Positions 41,943 through 51,713 of a stretch of 64,000 bases of DNA are shown in pieces. The notes beneath the pieces were generated by a model, which saw only the letters and a program-made list of their open reading frames with translations, was not told the origin of the DNA and made no database searches. The stretch is from Solitalea canadensis DSM 3403 (lineage in GTDB: Bacteria; Bacteroidota; Bacteroidia; Sphingobacteriales; Sphingobacteriaceae), in NCBI RefSeq assembly GCF_000242635.2, contig NC_017770.1, positions 2,306,669 to 2,370,668 on the forward strand, given 5' to 3'. The position numbers and the translations under genes are program-made. Position 1 is the first letter of the stretch. Every line of letters begins with the position of its first letter.

Positions 41943-43247
41943 TTATAAAGTCTGAAATTCCACTTTTTCCTTAACTGCTTCACCCTGAAACTGAAATCTC
42001 GATAACCCTATTAAAACCCCAATAATTAACACACCAATGCCTATATAGAAAAATGCATTCGCATAAGAAATTGTAGTGGATTTAAATAGAAAACCGACAA
42101 GTACTGCTCCTAGATTTCCTCCGGCTCCTACAATTCCGCTTACACTACCAATGGCATTTTTATTAATAAAAGGAACAATTGAATAAGTGGAACCATTGGC
42201 CATTTTAAGAAAGAAGGCAAAAAATAACATAGCTATAATTGCCAGCGTTAAACTCGGGGCTTGTGCAAACCATATTATTCCAATGCCTTCTAAGGCCAGC
42301 AATAAGCCAAGCAAGTATCCTTTCCCCTTTAAACCATACAGATTTCCTACTTTATCACTGGCAATACCTCCTATGGCTCTTGCAAACAAGTTCATCATGC
42401 CAAATATGCCGGCCAAGGCTCCTGCAAGTATCATTGTGGTTTCAAAGCGGTCGACAAAGAAAAGCGCCGCCACATTATCGATAGTTATTTCAATCCCGAA
42501 ACAGGCCGCATAGGCTATGGCAAGCAACCAGGTTCTGTAATCTTTTAAAGCGATCATAAAGCTGCCCTTTTGTTTTACGGTTTGTTTGCGCTCTGTTTCA
42601 TTGAAGTTTCCTGCGGGTGTATCTTTGGTGTATTTGTAATAGATGAATGCCATGATCAGGAGAATGACACCGGGAATGATCATCGCCAAACGCCATGAGT
42701 TCGCTTTATCCACATAACCTAAACTCACCAACGCAGCTGCAATCAATGGCATTAACAAATTAGTAACGCCTCCACCTAAATTTCCCCATCCCCCTGCCAC
42801 TGCATTTGCTGTTCCAACAATATTGGGGGCAAACATCATAGATGTATGAAATTGAGTGATCACGAACGAAGCACCTATTATTCCGATTACCAACCTAAAC
42901 AATAGAAAGCTTTCGTAACTATTGCTTAGTCCTATTCCTAAAACAGGAATCGCTCCTACAATTAATAAAATAGTAGCTGTGATGCGAGGTCCAACCGAAT
43001 CACAAAGTTTACCAACTAATAATCGTGCAAAAATGGTGGCAGAAACGGAAGCAATCATAATATTGCCAACCTGCTGCTTATCTAAGTGTAGCTGTTCACG
43101 CACTAATGGCATGAGAGGCGCAATACCAAACCATCCGAAAAAACAGAAGAAGAAGGTGATCCAGGTAATGTGAAAGGTTCGCATTTGAACCCCACGAATG
43201 GCAAATATATTAAGCTTTTTAAGTGGTTTTAAGTCGAGGTTTTCCAT
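41943..43247 (-). CDS. narK: Nitrate/nitrite transporter NarK (MFS)
   Basis: 434 aa from ATG 43247 (MENLDLKPLKK); a longer frame to 43277 is not needed. Twelve hydrophobic segments; MFS loop ARLLVGKLCDSVGPR; the two NarK nitrate-signature loops GGWGNLGGGVTN and GAGGNLGAVL are both present. Imports nitrate and/or exports nitrite. Lies between the porin and nitrate reductase genes in a nirB-nirD-porin-narK unit on the minus strand. Confidence 0.93.
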   Translation of the reverse strand: MENLDLKPLKKLNIFAIRGVQMRTFHITWITFFFCFFGWFGIAPLMPLVREQLHLDKQQVGNIMIASVSATIFARLLVGKLCDSVGPRITATILLIVGAIPVLGIGLSNSYESFLLFRLVIGIIGASFVITQFHTSMMFAPNIVGTANAVAGGWGNLGGGVTNLLMPLIAAALVSLGYVDKANSWRLAMIIPGVILLIMAFIYYKYTKDTPAGNFNETERKQTVKQKGSFMIALKDYRTWLLAIAYAACFGIEITIDNVAALFFVDRFETTMILAGALAGIFGMMNLFARAIGGIASDKVGNLYGLKGKGYLLGLLLALEGIGIIWFAQAPSLTLAIIAMLFFAFFLKMANGSTYSIVPFINKNAIGSVSGIVGAGGNLGAVLVGFLFKSTTISYANAFFYIGIGVLIIGVLIGLSRFQFQGEAVKEKVEFQTL

Positions 43248-43279
43248 AACAATTTCTTTAGTGAAGTGATTGAACAATG

Positions 43280-44797
43280 TTATTTTGAAAAGATAAATTC
43301 AGGTTTAACGGTAACTGAAAGGTAGGCCCACTGCGGTGTGGCGTCGAAACTTGTTGGAGAAGCTGCAGGTAGTTGCCCTTTGGCATAGGCCATCGCTTCT
43401 GTTGCCTTCATCCACGAATAACCCAAATCGATACTGGTGAACTTATTTAAATTATAGTTGAGAGTAAGATCTATTTCGTCACCTAACTTGGTCTGATCTG
43501 TAGAGGTTAACTGGTTGGCAACTGCAAAATGATGATAATCTAATCCAAAGGCTAGGTATTTTCCCGTAATCTTTGTTTTCAGGTACGCATTTTTAAGTCC
43601 TTGTGCCGGTGAACCCGTTCCTGCATAGAAATAATCCATATAGCCCCAAAATTTATGTGGAGTTCCGTATAATGGATCAAAACGGCGATCCTCGGTTGAA
43701 ACAGTACTGTTTCCTGATAGAGCATCATATCCGGGCGTAACAGAAAACTTGCCTTTTGTAATGCTTGCATTTACAGTGTAGTGATAAGCATTCAGATTAA
43801 TATCGTCCCGATTATTTCCCGACTGGCGATAATAAGCCAGCTGAAATCGTAATCCGCCATTTTTTATAATAGTTGGAAATGACTGAAGAAACATTAATCC
43901 ATAGGTTTGTCGGTTAGCTGTTCCTTTTACGTCGAAATACCGACCATAAACCAAACCTCCACCTATTTCAGTGCTGCCTGTTCTATACTTTCCAAAAGCA
44001 TCATTAAAGAATAGTCCTGAAATTTTTGTATTATGAATTCCTTTGCTTAGATAAAGACTTACAAATTGCTTATAATCCTGATTACCTCCATTAGTGGTAG
44101 GTGGATTGCTATAGGTTGGTTTTCCGCTTGCTGAACTAACTCCATCGGGATTGGTTAAAGGCACCATGCCTTCTGGTGTTGTTACCAAAACACCAATATC
44201 ATTTTTTACATATTGTGGAACATTGCCAGGCACATAAAAACCTCCCGACATCTTTTCTCCATTTTGATTGATGGCGTAACCAATATCCAACTGCCATCCT
44301 TGATGTGTTGCTTTAAGCAAGGCCATATCAAACCGTCGGGCTTGTTGCAACCAATCAAGATTGCCAATTAAGCGTGCATCATCATAGATCAACTCTTGGC
44401 GACCAATTTTTAATGACAGGTAATCAATAAATCGGAGTTTATTCGAAGTATCTGCCTTGTTGGCTAAGATTACTTCTGCCCAAGCCTCGTGTAACATCAG
44501 TTTATTACCATCGGCACTGCTAATGCTTGATGCATCTTGGCCCCAAACTCTTACATCTTGAATGGCACCTCCCACCACCAGAAAATTCCATTTATATCCA
44601 AGGTTAATCCGGGTTCTTTGAGAAATAAAACTTGCCGGATCGGCGGTGGTGGGAAGTAAATTGGAAAATCCGCTACGGTATTCTCCCCTGGCCCTTAATT
44701 GTGCACTTAATGAGAATTGAGCCAGCGAACTGCCAGCAGAACAAATTATCAGAAAAAAGCACAAAACGGGTGGTACAAATCTATTTTTTGAATACAT
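43280..44797 (-). CDS. Outer-membrane beta-barrel porin (alginate-export-like)
   Basis: 505 aa from ATG 44797 (MYSKNRF). Signal peptide with cleavage after SLAQ, then a long barrel pattern beginning FSLSAQLRARGEYRSGF and RTRINLGYKWNFLVVGGAIQDVRVWG, typical of the alginate-export/porin family in Bacteroidota, ending in YLSVTVKPEFIFSK. Its position between nirD and narK suggests nitrate or nitrite passage across the outer membrane. Substrate is inferred from neighbours only. Confidence 0.82.
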   Translation of the reverse strand: MYSKNRFVPPVLCFFLIICSAGSSLAQFSLSAQLRARGEYRSGFSNLLPTTADPASFISQRTRINLGYKWNFLVVGGAIQDVRVWGQDASSISSADGNKLMLHEAWAEVILANKADTSNKLRFIDYLSLKIGRQELIYDDARLIGNLDWLQQARRFDMALLKATHQGWQLDIGYAINQNGEKMSGGFYVPGNVPQYVKNDIGVLVTTPEGMVPLTNPDGVSSASGKPTYSNPPTTNGGNQDYKQFVSLYLSKGIHNTKISGLFFNDAFGKYRTGSTEIGGGLVYGRYFDVKGTANRQTYGLMFLQSFPTIIKNGGLRFQLAYYRQSGNNRDDINLNAYHYTVNASITKGKFSVTPGYDALSGNSTVSTEDRRFDPLYGTPHKFWGYMDYFYAGTGSPAQGLKNAYLKTKITGKYLAFGLDYHHFAVANQLTSTDQTKLGDEIDLTLNYNLNKFTSIDLGYSWMKATEAMAYAKGQLPAASPTSFDATPQWAYLSVTVKPEFIFSK

Positions 44798-44838
44798 TTG
44801 AGTTAGTTTTAAGTAAATAATCAGATCTTGAAACATGC

Positions 44839-44871
44839 ACCCCAGCGCAGACCGCAATTCTTCGTTGGGGT
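44839..44871. other. Hairpin in the nirD-porin gap
   Basis: ACCCCAGCG and CGTTGGGGT pair with one G-T mismatch across a 15-nt loop. The run of T lies on the plus strand, so for the leftward transcript it may be an attenuator, RNA processing site or stability stem rather than a terminator. Confidence 0.4.
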
Positions 44872-44889
44872 TTTCTATTTTAGTACTCT

Positions 44890-45240
44890 TTACTCCAGGC
44901 TTATATACACTTTCCCGTTTTCAACCTTAACCGGATATACTTTTATTTGATATTCATCATTGGTAAGGCATTGTCCGGTTTCCAGCGAAAAGGTGTTTTT
45001 ATGAAATGGGCAGGCAACTTTTGGTTCACAATTTTCACCTGTACTACCAATCATGCCGCGCGACAAAACCATTTGTTGCTTGTGTGGACAAAGATTTTGA
45101 GTGGCATACCATTCATTCCTTCGTTTAAAATTAAAAATGGCAATTTGTTCATCCTCTACTTTAACACACGCCCCTCCATTTTCAGGAATATCGCTGGCAT
45201 TACAGGCCAGTACCCATGCTGTTAGTACGTCTTCAATCAT
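44890..45240 (-). CDS. nirD: Nitrite reductase small subunit NirD (Rieske-like)
   Basis: 116 aa. Rieske-type ligand pattern with all ligands kept: Cys51-Pro-His53 and Cys77-Pro-Phe-His80 (NLCPHKQ ... VACPFHKN). Some NirD proteins lack these ligands, so a [2Fe-2S] cluster is likely here. It follows nirB by 31 nt and is its electron-transfer/assembly partner for NADH-dependent reduction of nitrite to ammonium in the cytoplasm. Confidence 0.93.
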   Translation of the reverse strand: MIEDVLTAWVLACNASDIPENGGACVKVEDEQIAIFNFKRRNEWYATQNLCPHKQQMVLSRGMIGSTGENCEPKVACPFHKNTFSLETGQCLTNDEYQIKVYPVKVENGKVYISLE

Positions 45241-45271
45241 TATAGTAGTTTTTATGTTTGTTGATTATAGG

Positions 45272-47776
45272 TTACCATTGAGCAGCCATTACCTGTTCTC
45301 TAAGTGGTTCAAAAACAATATTTGGATCTTTTTCTTCTGGAGCATTAACAAAATGGCTGAATTTCTTTTTTAAATGTTCACTTTCAACAACATCCTTCCA
45401 CTCACATTTATATTGGCTTATCAATACTTTCATTTCTTCTTCCAATACATCGGCAATTCCCAAACTGTCATTCACTACCACGTTTTTCAAATAGCTAATA
45501 CCTCCATCCATTTTGTTTAGCCATGTTGCCGTTCTGGTTAAAGGATCAGCAGTTTTGATATAGAACATCAGGAACCGATCAAGGTATTTTATACAAGTTT
45601 GACTATCAATATCAGCCGCTAATAGTAAAGCATGTTGAGGTTTTGAACCACCGTTGCCACATACGTATAAATTCCATCCTTTTTCAGTAGCTATTATTCC
45701 AAAATCTTTAGATTGAGCTTCGGCACATTCTCGGATACAGCCGGAAACACCGCCTTTTAATTTATGCGGCGACCGTAAACCTTTGTAACGATTCTCTACC
45801 TCAATAGCGAAAGAAACACTATCATGCAAACCAAAACGACACCAGGTACTTCCGACGCAACTTTTTACGGTACGCAAAGATTTCCCGTAAGCGTGGCCGC
45901 TTTCAAAACCGGCATCAATCAATAGTTTCCATATGGCTGGCAGATCATTTAAGTGGGCTCCGAACAAATCAATACGTTGTCCGCCTGTAATTTTGGTATA
46001 TAAGCCGAATTGTTTGGCAACTTGTCCGATTACAATTAATTTATCTGGTGTAATTTCGCCTCCAGGGATACGAGGAACAACAGAGTAAGTTCCTCCCTTT
46101 TGAATATTTGCCAGGAACCGGTCATTGCTATCCTGAATGGTATCTTGCTTCAAGATCAAATCATTCCATAGACTTGCTAAAATACTTGCTACCGCAGGTT
46201 TACACACCTCACATCCATCGCCACGACCAAACGTATCCAATACTTCATCGTAATTTTTAATGCTGTTTATCTTGATAAGATCAAGTAATTCCTGACGAGA
46301 GTAGTTAAAATGCTCGCAAATATTGTTCTTAACATACTGACCATTCTCCTTTAAAGTTCCGGTGATAAGATCTTTTACTAATGGAATACAGCCCCCACAG
46401 CCTGTTCCGGCTTTGGTACATTTCTTCATCCCTTCAATGGTCGTGATCTCTTTATCTAAAACAGCCGAACAAATAGCTCCTTTATCAACAGCTTCACAAG
46501 AACAGATCAGCGCATCATCGGGCAAACTCATCACTCCTGCACCTTCTGATGCTGCCCCTCCTCTTGCTCCCAGAATCAGATCTTCAGGGTTTGGGGGCAA
46601 AACGATCGAATTATTAACCGTTTGAAGCAACATATTATAGGAATCGGCATCGCCAATAAGAATACCTCCCAATAAATATTTACCATCATGAGAAAGGTTA
46701 ATGCGTTTATAAATACCCTTATGAGAATCTTCGAAAGTGATGGTTTTACAATGAGGTTCAGCAATAAAAGGGTCGCCATAACTTGCTACATCAACCCCTA
46801 TTAATTTGAGCTTGGTGCTCATATCAAAACCCTTAAACTGTTTATAATTTTGGTATAAATAAGAAGCGACAACTTCAGCCATTTCATAACCAGGAGCCAC
46901 CAAACCATAGATCATACCATCAAATAAAGCGCACTCACCAATTGCAAAAATCTTTTCATCATTGGTTTGCATGTATTCATTTACTACTATGCCACCTCTA
47001 ATCCCAGTCTCCAAGCCACATAATTTTGCCAATTCATCCCGCGGACGGATACCAGCCGAAATCACCAGCATATCCGACTCAAGGGTAGTATTATCTGAGA
47101 ATTGTAAACCTTCAATCGAGTCGTTTCCGAGTATCAACGATGTACTTACGTTTAAATGCAACTGCAAACCTAAATCGGTTAATTTAGCTTGTAACAGCTT
47201 ACTCCCGCTTTCGTCAATTTGCCTCGGCATTAAACGTGGAGCAAACTCAACCACGTGCGTTTCATCAATACCTAAATCAATGAGCGCCTTGGCTGCTTCC
47301 AGTCCTAACAAGCCACCACCCATCACTGCTCCTTTTTTTGCATGTTTAGCATACTCCCTGATTTTTTCCAAATCTTCAATAGTGCGATAAACAAAAACTC
47401 CTTGTTTCTCTACACCTGGAATATTGGGAACAAAGGGTGCTGATCCTGTGGCTAATACTAAATAGTCATATGACTGAAGAATTCCTTTGGATGAATGAAT
47501 GGTTTGCTCTTCCCGATTAATCTCTTTAATAGGATCATTCAAATACAAGGTAATGTTGTTATCAGCATACCATTTAATTGATGCCATACTCAGATCATCA
47601 GCAGTTTTTCCTGAAAAGAATCCACTTAAATGAACACGATCATAAGCGGCTCTTGGCTCTTCTCCAAAAACAATTAAATTAAATTCACTTGTTTTTGATA
47701 TCAATTTTTCACAAAACTTATATCCAACCATTCCATTTCCAACAACAACTATACTTTTCTTATAAAATTCACTCAT
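45272..47776 (-). CDS. nirB: NAD(P)H nitrite reductase large subunit NirB
   Basis: 834 aa, normal length. N-terminal FAD/NAD module (VVVGNGMVGYKFCEKL; GGGLLGLEAAKALI; FAIGECALF), BFD-like [2Fe-2S] domain (CSCEAVDKG ... GTGCGGCIPLV), ferredoxin-like half-domains, and the siroheme/[4Fe-4S] ligands CVGSTWC (640-646) and CIREC (680-684). Reduces nitrite to ammonium using six electrons from NAD(P)H. First gene of the leftward nir operon; cobA for siroheme is divergent across a 315-nt AT-rich gap with an FNR-like site. Confidence 0.96.
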   Translation of the reverse strand: MSEFYKKSIVVVGNGMVGYKFCEKLISKTSEFNLIVFGEEPRAAYDRVHLSGFFSGKTADDLSMASIKWYADNNITLYLNDPIKEINREEQTIHSSKGILQSYDYLVLATGSAPFVPNIPGVEKQGVFVYRTIEDLEKIREYAKHAKKGAVMGGGLLGLEAAKALIDLGIDETHVVEFAPRLMPRQIDESGSKLLQAKLTDLGLQLHLNVSTSLILGNDSIEGLQFSDNTTLESDMLVISAGIRPRDELAKLCGLETGIRGGIVVNEYMQTNDEKIFAIGECALFDGMIYGLVAPGYEMAEVVASYLYQNYKQFKGFDMSTKLKLIGVDVASYGDPFIAEPHCKTITFEDSHKGIYKRINLSHDGKYLLGGILIGDADSYNMLLQTVNNSIVLPPNPEDLILGARGGAASEGAGVMSLPDDALICSCEAVDKGAICSAVLDKEITTIEGMKKCTKAGTGCGGCIPLVKDLITGTLKENGQYVKNNICEHFNYSRQELLDLIKINSIKNYDEVLDTFGRGDGCEVCKPAVASILASLWNDLILKQDTIQDSNDRFLANIQKGGTYSVVPRIPGGEITPDKLIVIGQVAKQFGLYTKITGGQRIDLFGAHLNDLPAIWKLLIDAGFESGHAYGKSLRTVKSCVGSTWCRFGLHDSVSFAIEVENRYKGLRSPHKLKGGVSGCIRECAEAQSKDFGIIATEKGWNLYVCGNGGSKPQHALLLAADIDSQTCIKYLDRFLMFYIKTADPLTRTATWLNKMDGGISYLKNVVVNDSLGIADVLEEEMKVLISQYKCEWKDVVESEHLKKKFSHFVNAPEEKDPNIVFEPLREQVMAAQW

Positions 47777-48091
47777 ATTAATACTGTTATTTAATTTTTA
47801 AATGGTTTAAAAACAAAAAATGAATTATTTAAATAAAAAACATCAATAAAAATTTAAATAATAAGATTAATACTATAAAATATGATGTACATTTAAATAT
47901 TTTGTATTTCAATAAGATAAAATTACAATTAATTATGATTAAAATCACAAAAAAAATAAAAATTAAATATTTTTAAACCGTATTTTTATAGAATAAAATT
48001 TAAATAAATAACATTTATTAGAATATTATTACTTAAATAGACTCAAAAACCTCAATAATTATAACAAATCTTAAAAAACAGGAATAAAAAC
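47777..48091. promoter_or_regulatory. Divergent nirB/cobA promoter region with FNR-like box at 47935-47948
   Basis: Extremely AT-rich 315 nt. ATGAT-TAAA-ATCAC at 47935-47948 fits the Crp/Fnr arrangement TTGAT-N4-ATCAA with one mismatch per arm. It lies about 160 nt from the nirB ATG and 145 nt from the cobA ATG, so it could serve either. No small gene is visible. Confidence 0.5.
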
Positions 48092-48820
48092 ATGAAAAAC
48101 CAACCAGAATTAGTAATTATTGGCGCAGGACCAGGAGATCCGGAATTAATTACCTTAAAAGCAATCAATATTTTAAAAAAAACCAATGTTATCTTATATG
48201 ATAATCTTGTAAACAGAGATTTATTGGAATATGCGGCGGAAGAATCAGAAAAAATATATGTAGGTAAAACCCCTTACCTGGATTATACACCACAAGAACA
48301 TATTCATGAACTTATTAAGGAGAAAGCATTCAACAAAGGATTGGTTGTGCGTTTAAAAGGTGGCGACCCTTTTGTATTTGGCCGCGGCATGGAAGAAATC
48401 ATTTTTGCCCGACAAAACAATATCCCTGCCCGGTATATTCCGGGGATTACAAGTATGCTGGCTGTTGGCATGTCTGATATCACGCTAACTCACAGGGGAA
48501 TTAGTGAAGGCGTCTGGATAATTACCGGAACAAAAAAAGACGGGACATTATCAAGAGATATTCAACTCGCTTTGCAAAGCAACACAACCTTAGTTATCTA
48601 TATGGGTATGAAAAATCTTTCGGTAATAGTTAATGAATGCATTAGCTGCGGAAAGGGCCATACACCCGCTGCATTAATTCAACATGCTTCCCTTCCATAT
48701 TCGAAAACAATAAAGGGTCAGATAAAAGATTTAGAGGACCTTGCCATAGAAAATGAAGTAACACATCCTGCATTAATTGTAATCGGAAAAGTAACACAAT
48801 TAGATACGCATGCTTTTTAA
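48092..48820 (+). CDS. cobA: Uroporphyrinogen-III C-methyltransferase (SUMT) for siroheme
   Basis: 242 aa. SUMT signatures: VIIGAGPGDPELITLKAI at the N-terminus, VVRLKGGDPFVFGRG (residues 91-105), YIPGITSMLAVG and THRGISEGV. Uses two AdoMet to make precorrin-2, the siroheme precursor required by NirB. It stands alone and divergent from nirB; the oxidase/ferrochelatase half (CysG-type) is not in the window. Confidence 0.94.
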   Translation: MKNQPELVIIGAGPGDPELITLKAINILKKTNVILYDNLVNRDLLEYAAEESEKIYVGKTPYLDYTPQEHIHELIKEKAFNKGLVVRLKGGDPFVFGRGMEEIIFARQNNIPARYIPGITSMLAVGMSDITLTHRGISEGVWIITGTKKDGTLSRDIQLALQSNTTLVIYMGMKNLSVIVNECISCGKGHTPAALIQHASLPYSKTIKGQIKDLEDLAIENEVTHPALIVIGKVTQLDTHAF

Positions 48821-48822
48821 AT

Positions 48823-49045
48823 TGTGTGTTGCGTATTACGAATTGCGAGTTACGAGTTGTGTATTAGTTATTACGTATTAGTTTTAAAGGCAAGTGACAA
48901 TTTGTAATGCAAAACCACAACTCAAAATCTAAACCTTTGCGTCTTAGCGCCCCGATAACTATCGGGATTGCGTGAATTTCTTATTTTAAACATTCAAATA
49001 AGGTTACGTTTATCGGCAATAACTCGAAACCCATAACTCGTAATC
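48823..49045. repeat. Inverted heptamer pair (RYGNRTT type)
   Basis: Left arm of eight successive 7-nt words, gtgtgtt-gcgtatt-acgaatt-gcgagtt-acgagtt-gtgtatt and on (48825-48880). Right arm aactcga-aacccat-aactcgt-aatc (49020-49045) in reverse-complementary sense. The 135-nt centre includes cttagcgcCCCGATAACTATCGGGattg, a perfect CCCGATA/TATCGGG hairpin. It lies between convergent cobA and moeA. Confidence 0.75.
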
Positions 49046-49050
49046 AAGAC

Positions 49051-50244
49051 CTAATACATCCAAACAGGATACACTTCTCCTGCTTCAAAAAAATCTCTAT
49101 TTTCCGGCAACTCCATAAAAGCATTTGCAGAAGTTAATGTGGCAAAATCACCGGACCCATTGGTTGCGTGAGGATCTGCCATTAGATAGCCTTGCGAAGA
49201 AATTGAAAGCTTTACCGGAACAAAAAAAGTTAGCGGCTTATCAAATTTTAAAGCTGATGCTAAAACTGCACGAGTAATTATCGATTCTTGAGCGAACTGT
49301 AGTGATTTAAACAGCCAAGGGAAAACAAAACGGTGTAAACACATAAAACCAGAAACAGGATTACCCGGTAAACCAAAAAAAGGAACCTTATTTTCGGCTA
49401 AGCCAAATAAAAAAGGCTTTCCCGGCCGTTGTTTTACTTTATGAAATAAAATAGTTACGCCAAGTTCATTTAACACTTGCGGTATATAGTCAAATTTACC
49501 AGCAGAAACACCTCCGGAACAGATAATTGCATCTTTCTCTTTAAACAAAAGCGAAAAATTTGCAGATAACACTTCCTTATCATCTTTGAAATGATGGATA
49601 GATGCCTCTATTCCGATATTTTTGAATTGATTATATAAAGCGTATACGTTTGACATACGCAGTTGATGCTGCTCGGGCTGGTCTGTTATTTCAACCAGTT
49701 CGTCACCGGTAGCAACAATAGCAATTTTCGGTTGTTTACTAACTAGTGCCTTATCCTTTCCTACAGTTGCCAATACCGCAGTTTCGGCACCGCCAATTCG
49801 TATTCCCTCATTTAACAAAACAGCTCCCAGCTCAACATCGCTTCCTCTTACATGGATGTTCTGATTTCTTTTAATCTCTTTAACTACGGCAAAAGATCCT
49901 GTTTCATTTTTAACCAGATCTTCATATGGAATTATGGTATCTGCATTTTCAGGAACAATAGCACCAGTCATTACCTCAACACAACCATTTCCATGCAATG
50001 TTTTTTGAGGCATACCAGCCGCTTGCAGATCTTCGATTTCGAACGTTCTTTTACCTTCAGCATAACTACTCCACTTAATGGCAATACCATCCATGGTAAC
50101 CCGATCAAAAGGTGGAAACGGTCGGTCTGCGATTATCTTTTCTCTTAATATCCTTCCTTCTGCCTGCTTAATAGCAACGAGTTCTGTTCCAAAATCGGCG
50201 GCAGTATTTATTACGGTTTCAAAAGCTTCGTTAACAGTCAGCAT
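49051..50244 (-). CDS. moeA: Molybdopterin molybdenumtransferase MoeA
   Basis: 397 aa. Family signatures FPPFDRVTMDGIAIKW, ADTIIPYEDL, IAIVATGDELVE, CSGGVSAGKFDYI, RPGKPFLFGL and FGLPGNPVSGFMC are all present. Inserts molybdate into adenylated molybdopterin. Last gene of the leftward operon moeB-tauE-moaD-moaE-moeA. No mogA/moaB adenylyltransferase is seen in this window, so that step must be encoded elsewhere. Confidence 0.95.
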   Translation of the reverse strand: MLTVNEAFETVINTAADFGTELVAIKQAEGRILREKIIADRPFPPFDRVTMDGIAIKWSSYAEGKRTFEIEDLQAAGMPQKTLHGNGCVEVMTGAIVPENADTIIPYEDLVKNETGSFAVVKEIKRNQNIHVRGSDVELGAVLLNEGIRIGGAETAVLATVGKDKALVSKQPKIAIVATGDELVEITDQPEQHQLRMSNVYALYNQFKNIGIEASIHHFKDDKEVLSANFSLLFKEKDAIICSGGVSAGKFDYIPQVLNELGVTILFHKVKQRPGKPFLFGLAENKVPFFGLPGNPVSGFMCLHRFVFPWLFKSLQFAQESIITRAVLASALKFDKPLTFFVPVKLSISSQGYLMADPHATNGSGDFATLTSANAFMELPENRDFFEAGEVYPVWMY

Positions 50245-50254
50245 AATGTATTAA

Positions 50255-50671
50255 TTACGGATGTGCGGCAACCCAAATTTCACCATCTTCAAAAAACTCT
50301 TTCTTCCAAATAGGTACTGTTTCTTTTAATGTGTCGATTGCAAATTGACAGGCTTTAAATGCGGCGTCGCGATGATAAGAGGAAACTGCTATTAAAACCA
50401 CCACATCGCCCGGAAGTTTCTCTCCTGTTGCATGATGGATGGCTATCTCCTGGATATCAAATTGTTTTTTAGCTAATTCGGCTATTTTTTCCATTTCGTC
50501 CAAAGCCATTGGATGATAGCATTCGAAGAAAAGCTTTACTACTGCTTTCCCTTTAGTGTGATTCCTAACCTGACCAATAAATAGGTCTACTGCTCCGAAT
50601 TGGGGTTTACTAACCAGTGATATTACTTCTGCAGCATCAATAGTATTGGCAATATGTATATGTGGCTTCAT
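50255..50671 (-). CDS. moaE: Molybdopterin synthase large subunit MoaE
   Basis: 138 aa from ATG 50671, which is preceded at good spacing by a GGAGG Shine-Dalgarno lying across the moaD stop codon; a GTG at 50683 is an alternative. Seen: VDLFIGQVRNHTKGKAVVKLFFECYHPMA, IAIHHATGEKLPGDVVVLIAVSSYHRDAAFKA and VPIWKKEFFEDGEIWV with the catalytic Lys pair (WKKE). Converts cPMP to molybdopterin with sulfur delivered by MoaD. Confidence 0.94.
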   Translation of the reverse strand: MKPHIHIANTIDAAEVISLVSKPQFGAVDLFIGQVRNHTKGKAVVKLFFECYHPMALDEMEKIAELAKKQFDIQEIAIHHATGEKLPGDVVVLIAVSSYHRDAAFKACQFAIDTLKETVPIWKKEFFEDGEIWVAAHP

Positions 50672-50672
50672 G

Positions 50673-50912
50673 CTATCCTCCACTAACTGGTGGTATTAGT
50701 GCAATTTCATCAGTTGCATTAATCAAAACATCGTCAGCTGCATAGTTTTTATTTACAGCGATCATCAAAGAATTAAGTTTTTCCAATGACGGATACTGGT
50801 CATATAATTTGGCTCGTAATTCACCAACACTCTTAACAGTTCCTTCCAATTGGTACTCAGGAGAGCCAATTATATCTTTAGTAACTCCAAAAAGAAGAAT
50901 CGTATGTTTCAT
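50673..50912 (-). CDS. moaD: Molybdopterin synthase sulfur carrier MoaD
   Basis: 79 aa ubiquitin-like protein ending in PPVSGG, the Gly-Gly tail activated by MoeB and thiocarboxylated before sulfur transfer. Internal AVNKNYAADD matches family. One base separates its stop from the moaE start; the moeB-rhodanese gene that would activate it is two genes upstream. Confidence 0.93.
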   Translation of the reverse strand: MKHTILLFGVTKDIIGSPEYQLEGTVKSVGELRAKLYDQYPSLEKLNSLMIAVNKNYAADDVLINATDEIALIPPVSGG

Positions 50913-50937
50913 AATCTATTTATTTTGATTATTTTAA

Positions 50938-51681
50938 TCATCTAATCAATAATCTTGTTCCGGCGTACAACACCAACATCGCTGTCGCAATGGTCACCCA
51001 TTTCTCACTGAATTTTTTAGCACTTAATCGAGTCCCTATTTGTCCTCCAATAATCACACAAATCAACAATGGTATGGTAAACATGGGATCAAAATTGATC
51101 TGTTTCCTTGAAAACTGACCCAGTATGCCAGAAATTGAATTCACTAAAATAAAAAAACTGCTTAATCCAGCTATGTTTTTGGCTGTATCAAAATGAGCAA
51201 GTTTTAATAAGGGCGACAAGAAAATTCCACCTCCAATACCAGTCATACCTGATAAACCTCCAATAAATCCTCCAGCTATACTAAATTTATACCTCGGCTG
51301 ATCTTCTATAACTCCATCACGGGCATTAAATATAGGTAATAGACGATAAAACATTAACAATGCCGAAATAATCAATGAGATTCCTAATATTAAAAAGAAC
51401 ACATGCTGTTTCAATGGAATGTAGCTACCGATAAAAGCCATAGGAACACTGGCTATACTTAGCCAAAGCGCCTTTTTTAACGGTAAATAACCTTGTTTAT
51501 AGAAATTAATCACACCACCTGTTACCACCACAATATTGCACAACAATGCTGTTGACTTCATTAAATAAACATTAACCCCCATTAAAGCCATTATAGCCAT
51601 GTAACTAGACCCTCCACCAAAGCCGGCAGTGGAATAAACAAACGCTACAATTAAAAAAAGCAAGCAAAGCTGGTAATCCAT
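50938..51681 (-). CDS. TauE/SafE family permease inside the Moco operon
   Basis: 247 aa, about eight membrane segments, two loops with the family Gly clusters (YSTAGFGGGSSYMAI and GGLSGMTGIGGGIFL). Distinct from the TauE at 6687. It sits between moeB and moaD, co-directional, 25 nt before moaD. No ModABC molybdate transporter is present in the window, so transport of molybdate, sulfite or nitrite-related anions are all conceivable; substrate is unknown. Confidence 0.82.
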   Translation of the reverse strand: MDYQLCLLFLIVAFVYSTAGFGGGSSYMAIMALMGVNVYLMKSTALLCNIVVVTGGVINFYKQGYLPLKKALWLSIASVPMAFIGSYIPLKQHVFFLILGISLIISALLMFYRLLPIFNARDGVIEDQPRYKFSIAGGFIGGLSGMTGIGGGIFLSPLLKLAHFDTAKNIAGLSSFFILVNSISGILGQFSRKQINFDPMFTIPLLICVIIGGQIGTRLSAKKFSEKWVTIATAMLVLYAGTRLLIR

Positions 51682-51713
51682 TTTTTATTAATTAGGGGTT
51701 GAGGATTCTATTT

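Noticed and set aside
43248..43277. Longer narK start
   Set aside because: The ten added residues overlap the intergenic space and the ATG at 43247 gives a normal N-terminus.
48890..49000. CCCGATA/TATCGGG hairpin as a cobA terminator
   Set aside because: It is over 100 nt past the cobA stop and has no T-run; it lies inside the word-repeat pair and is described with it.
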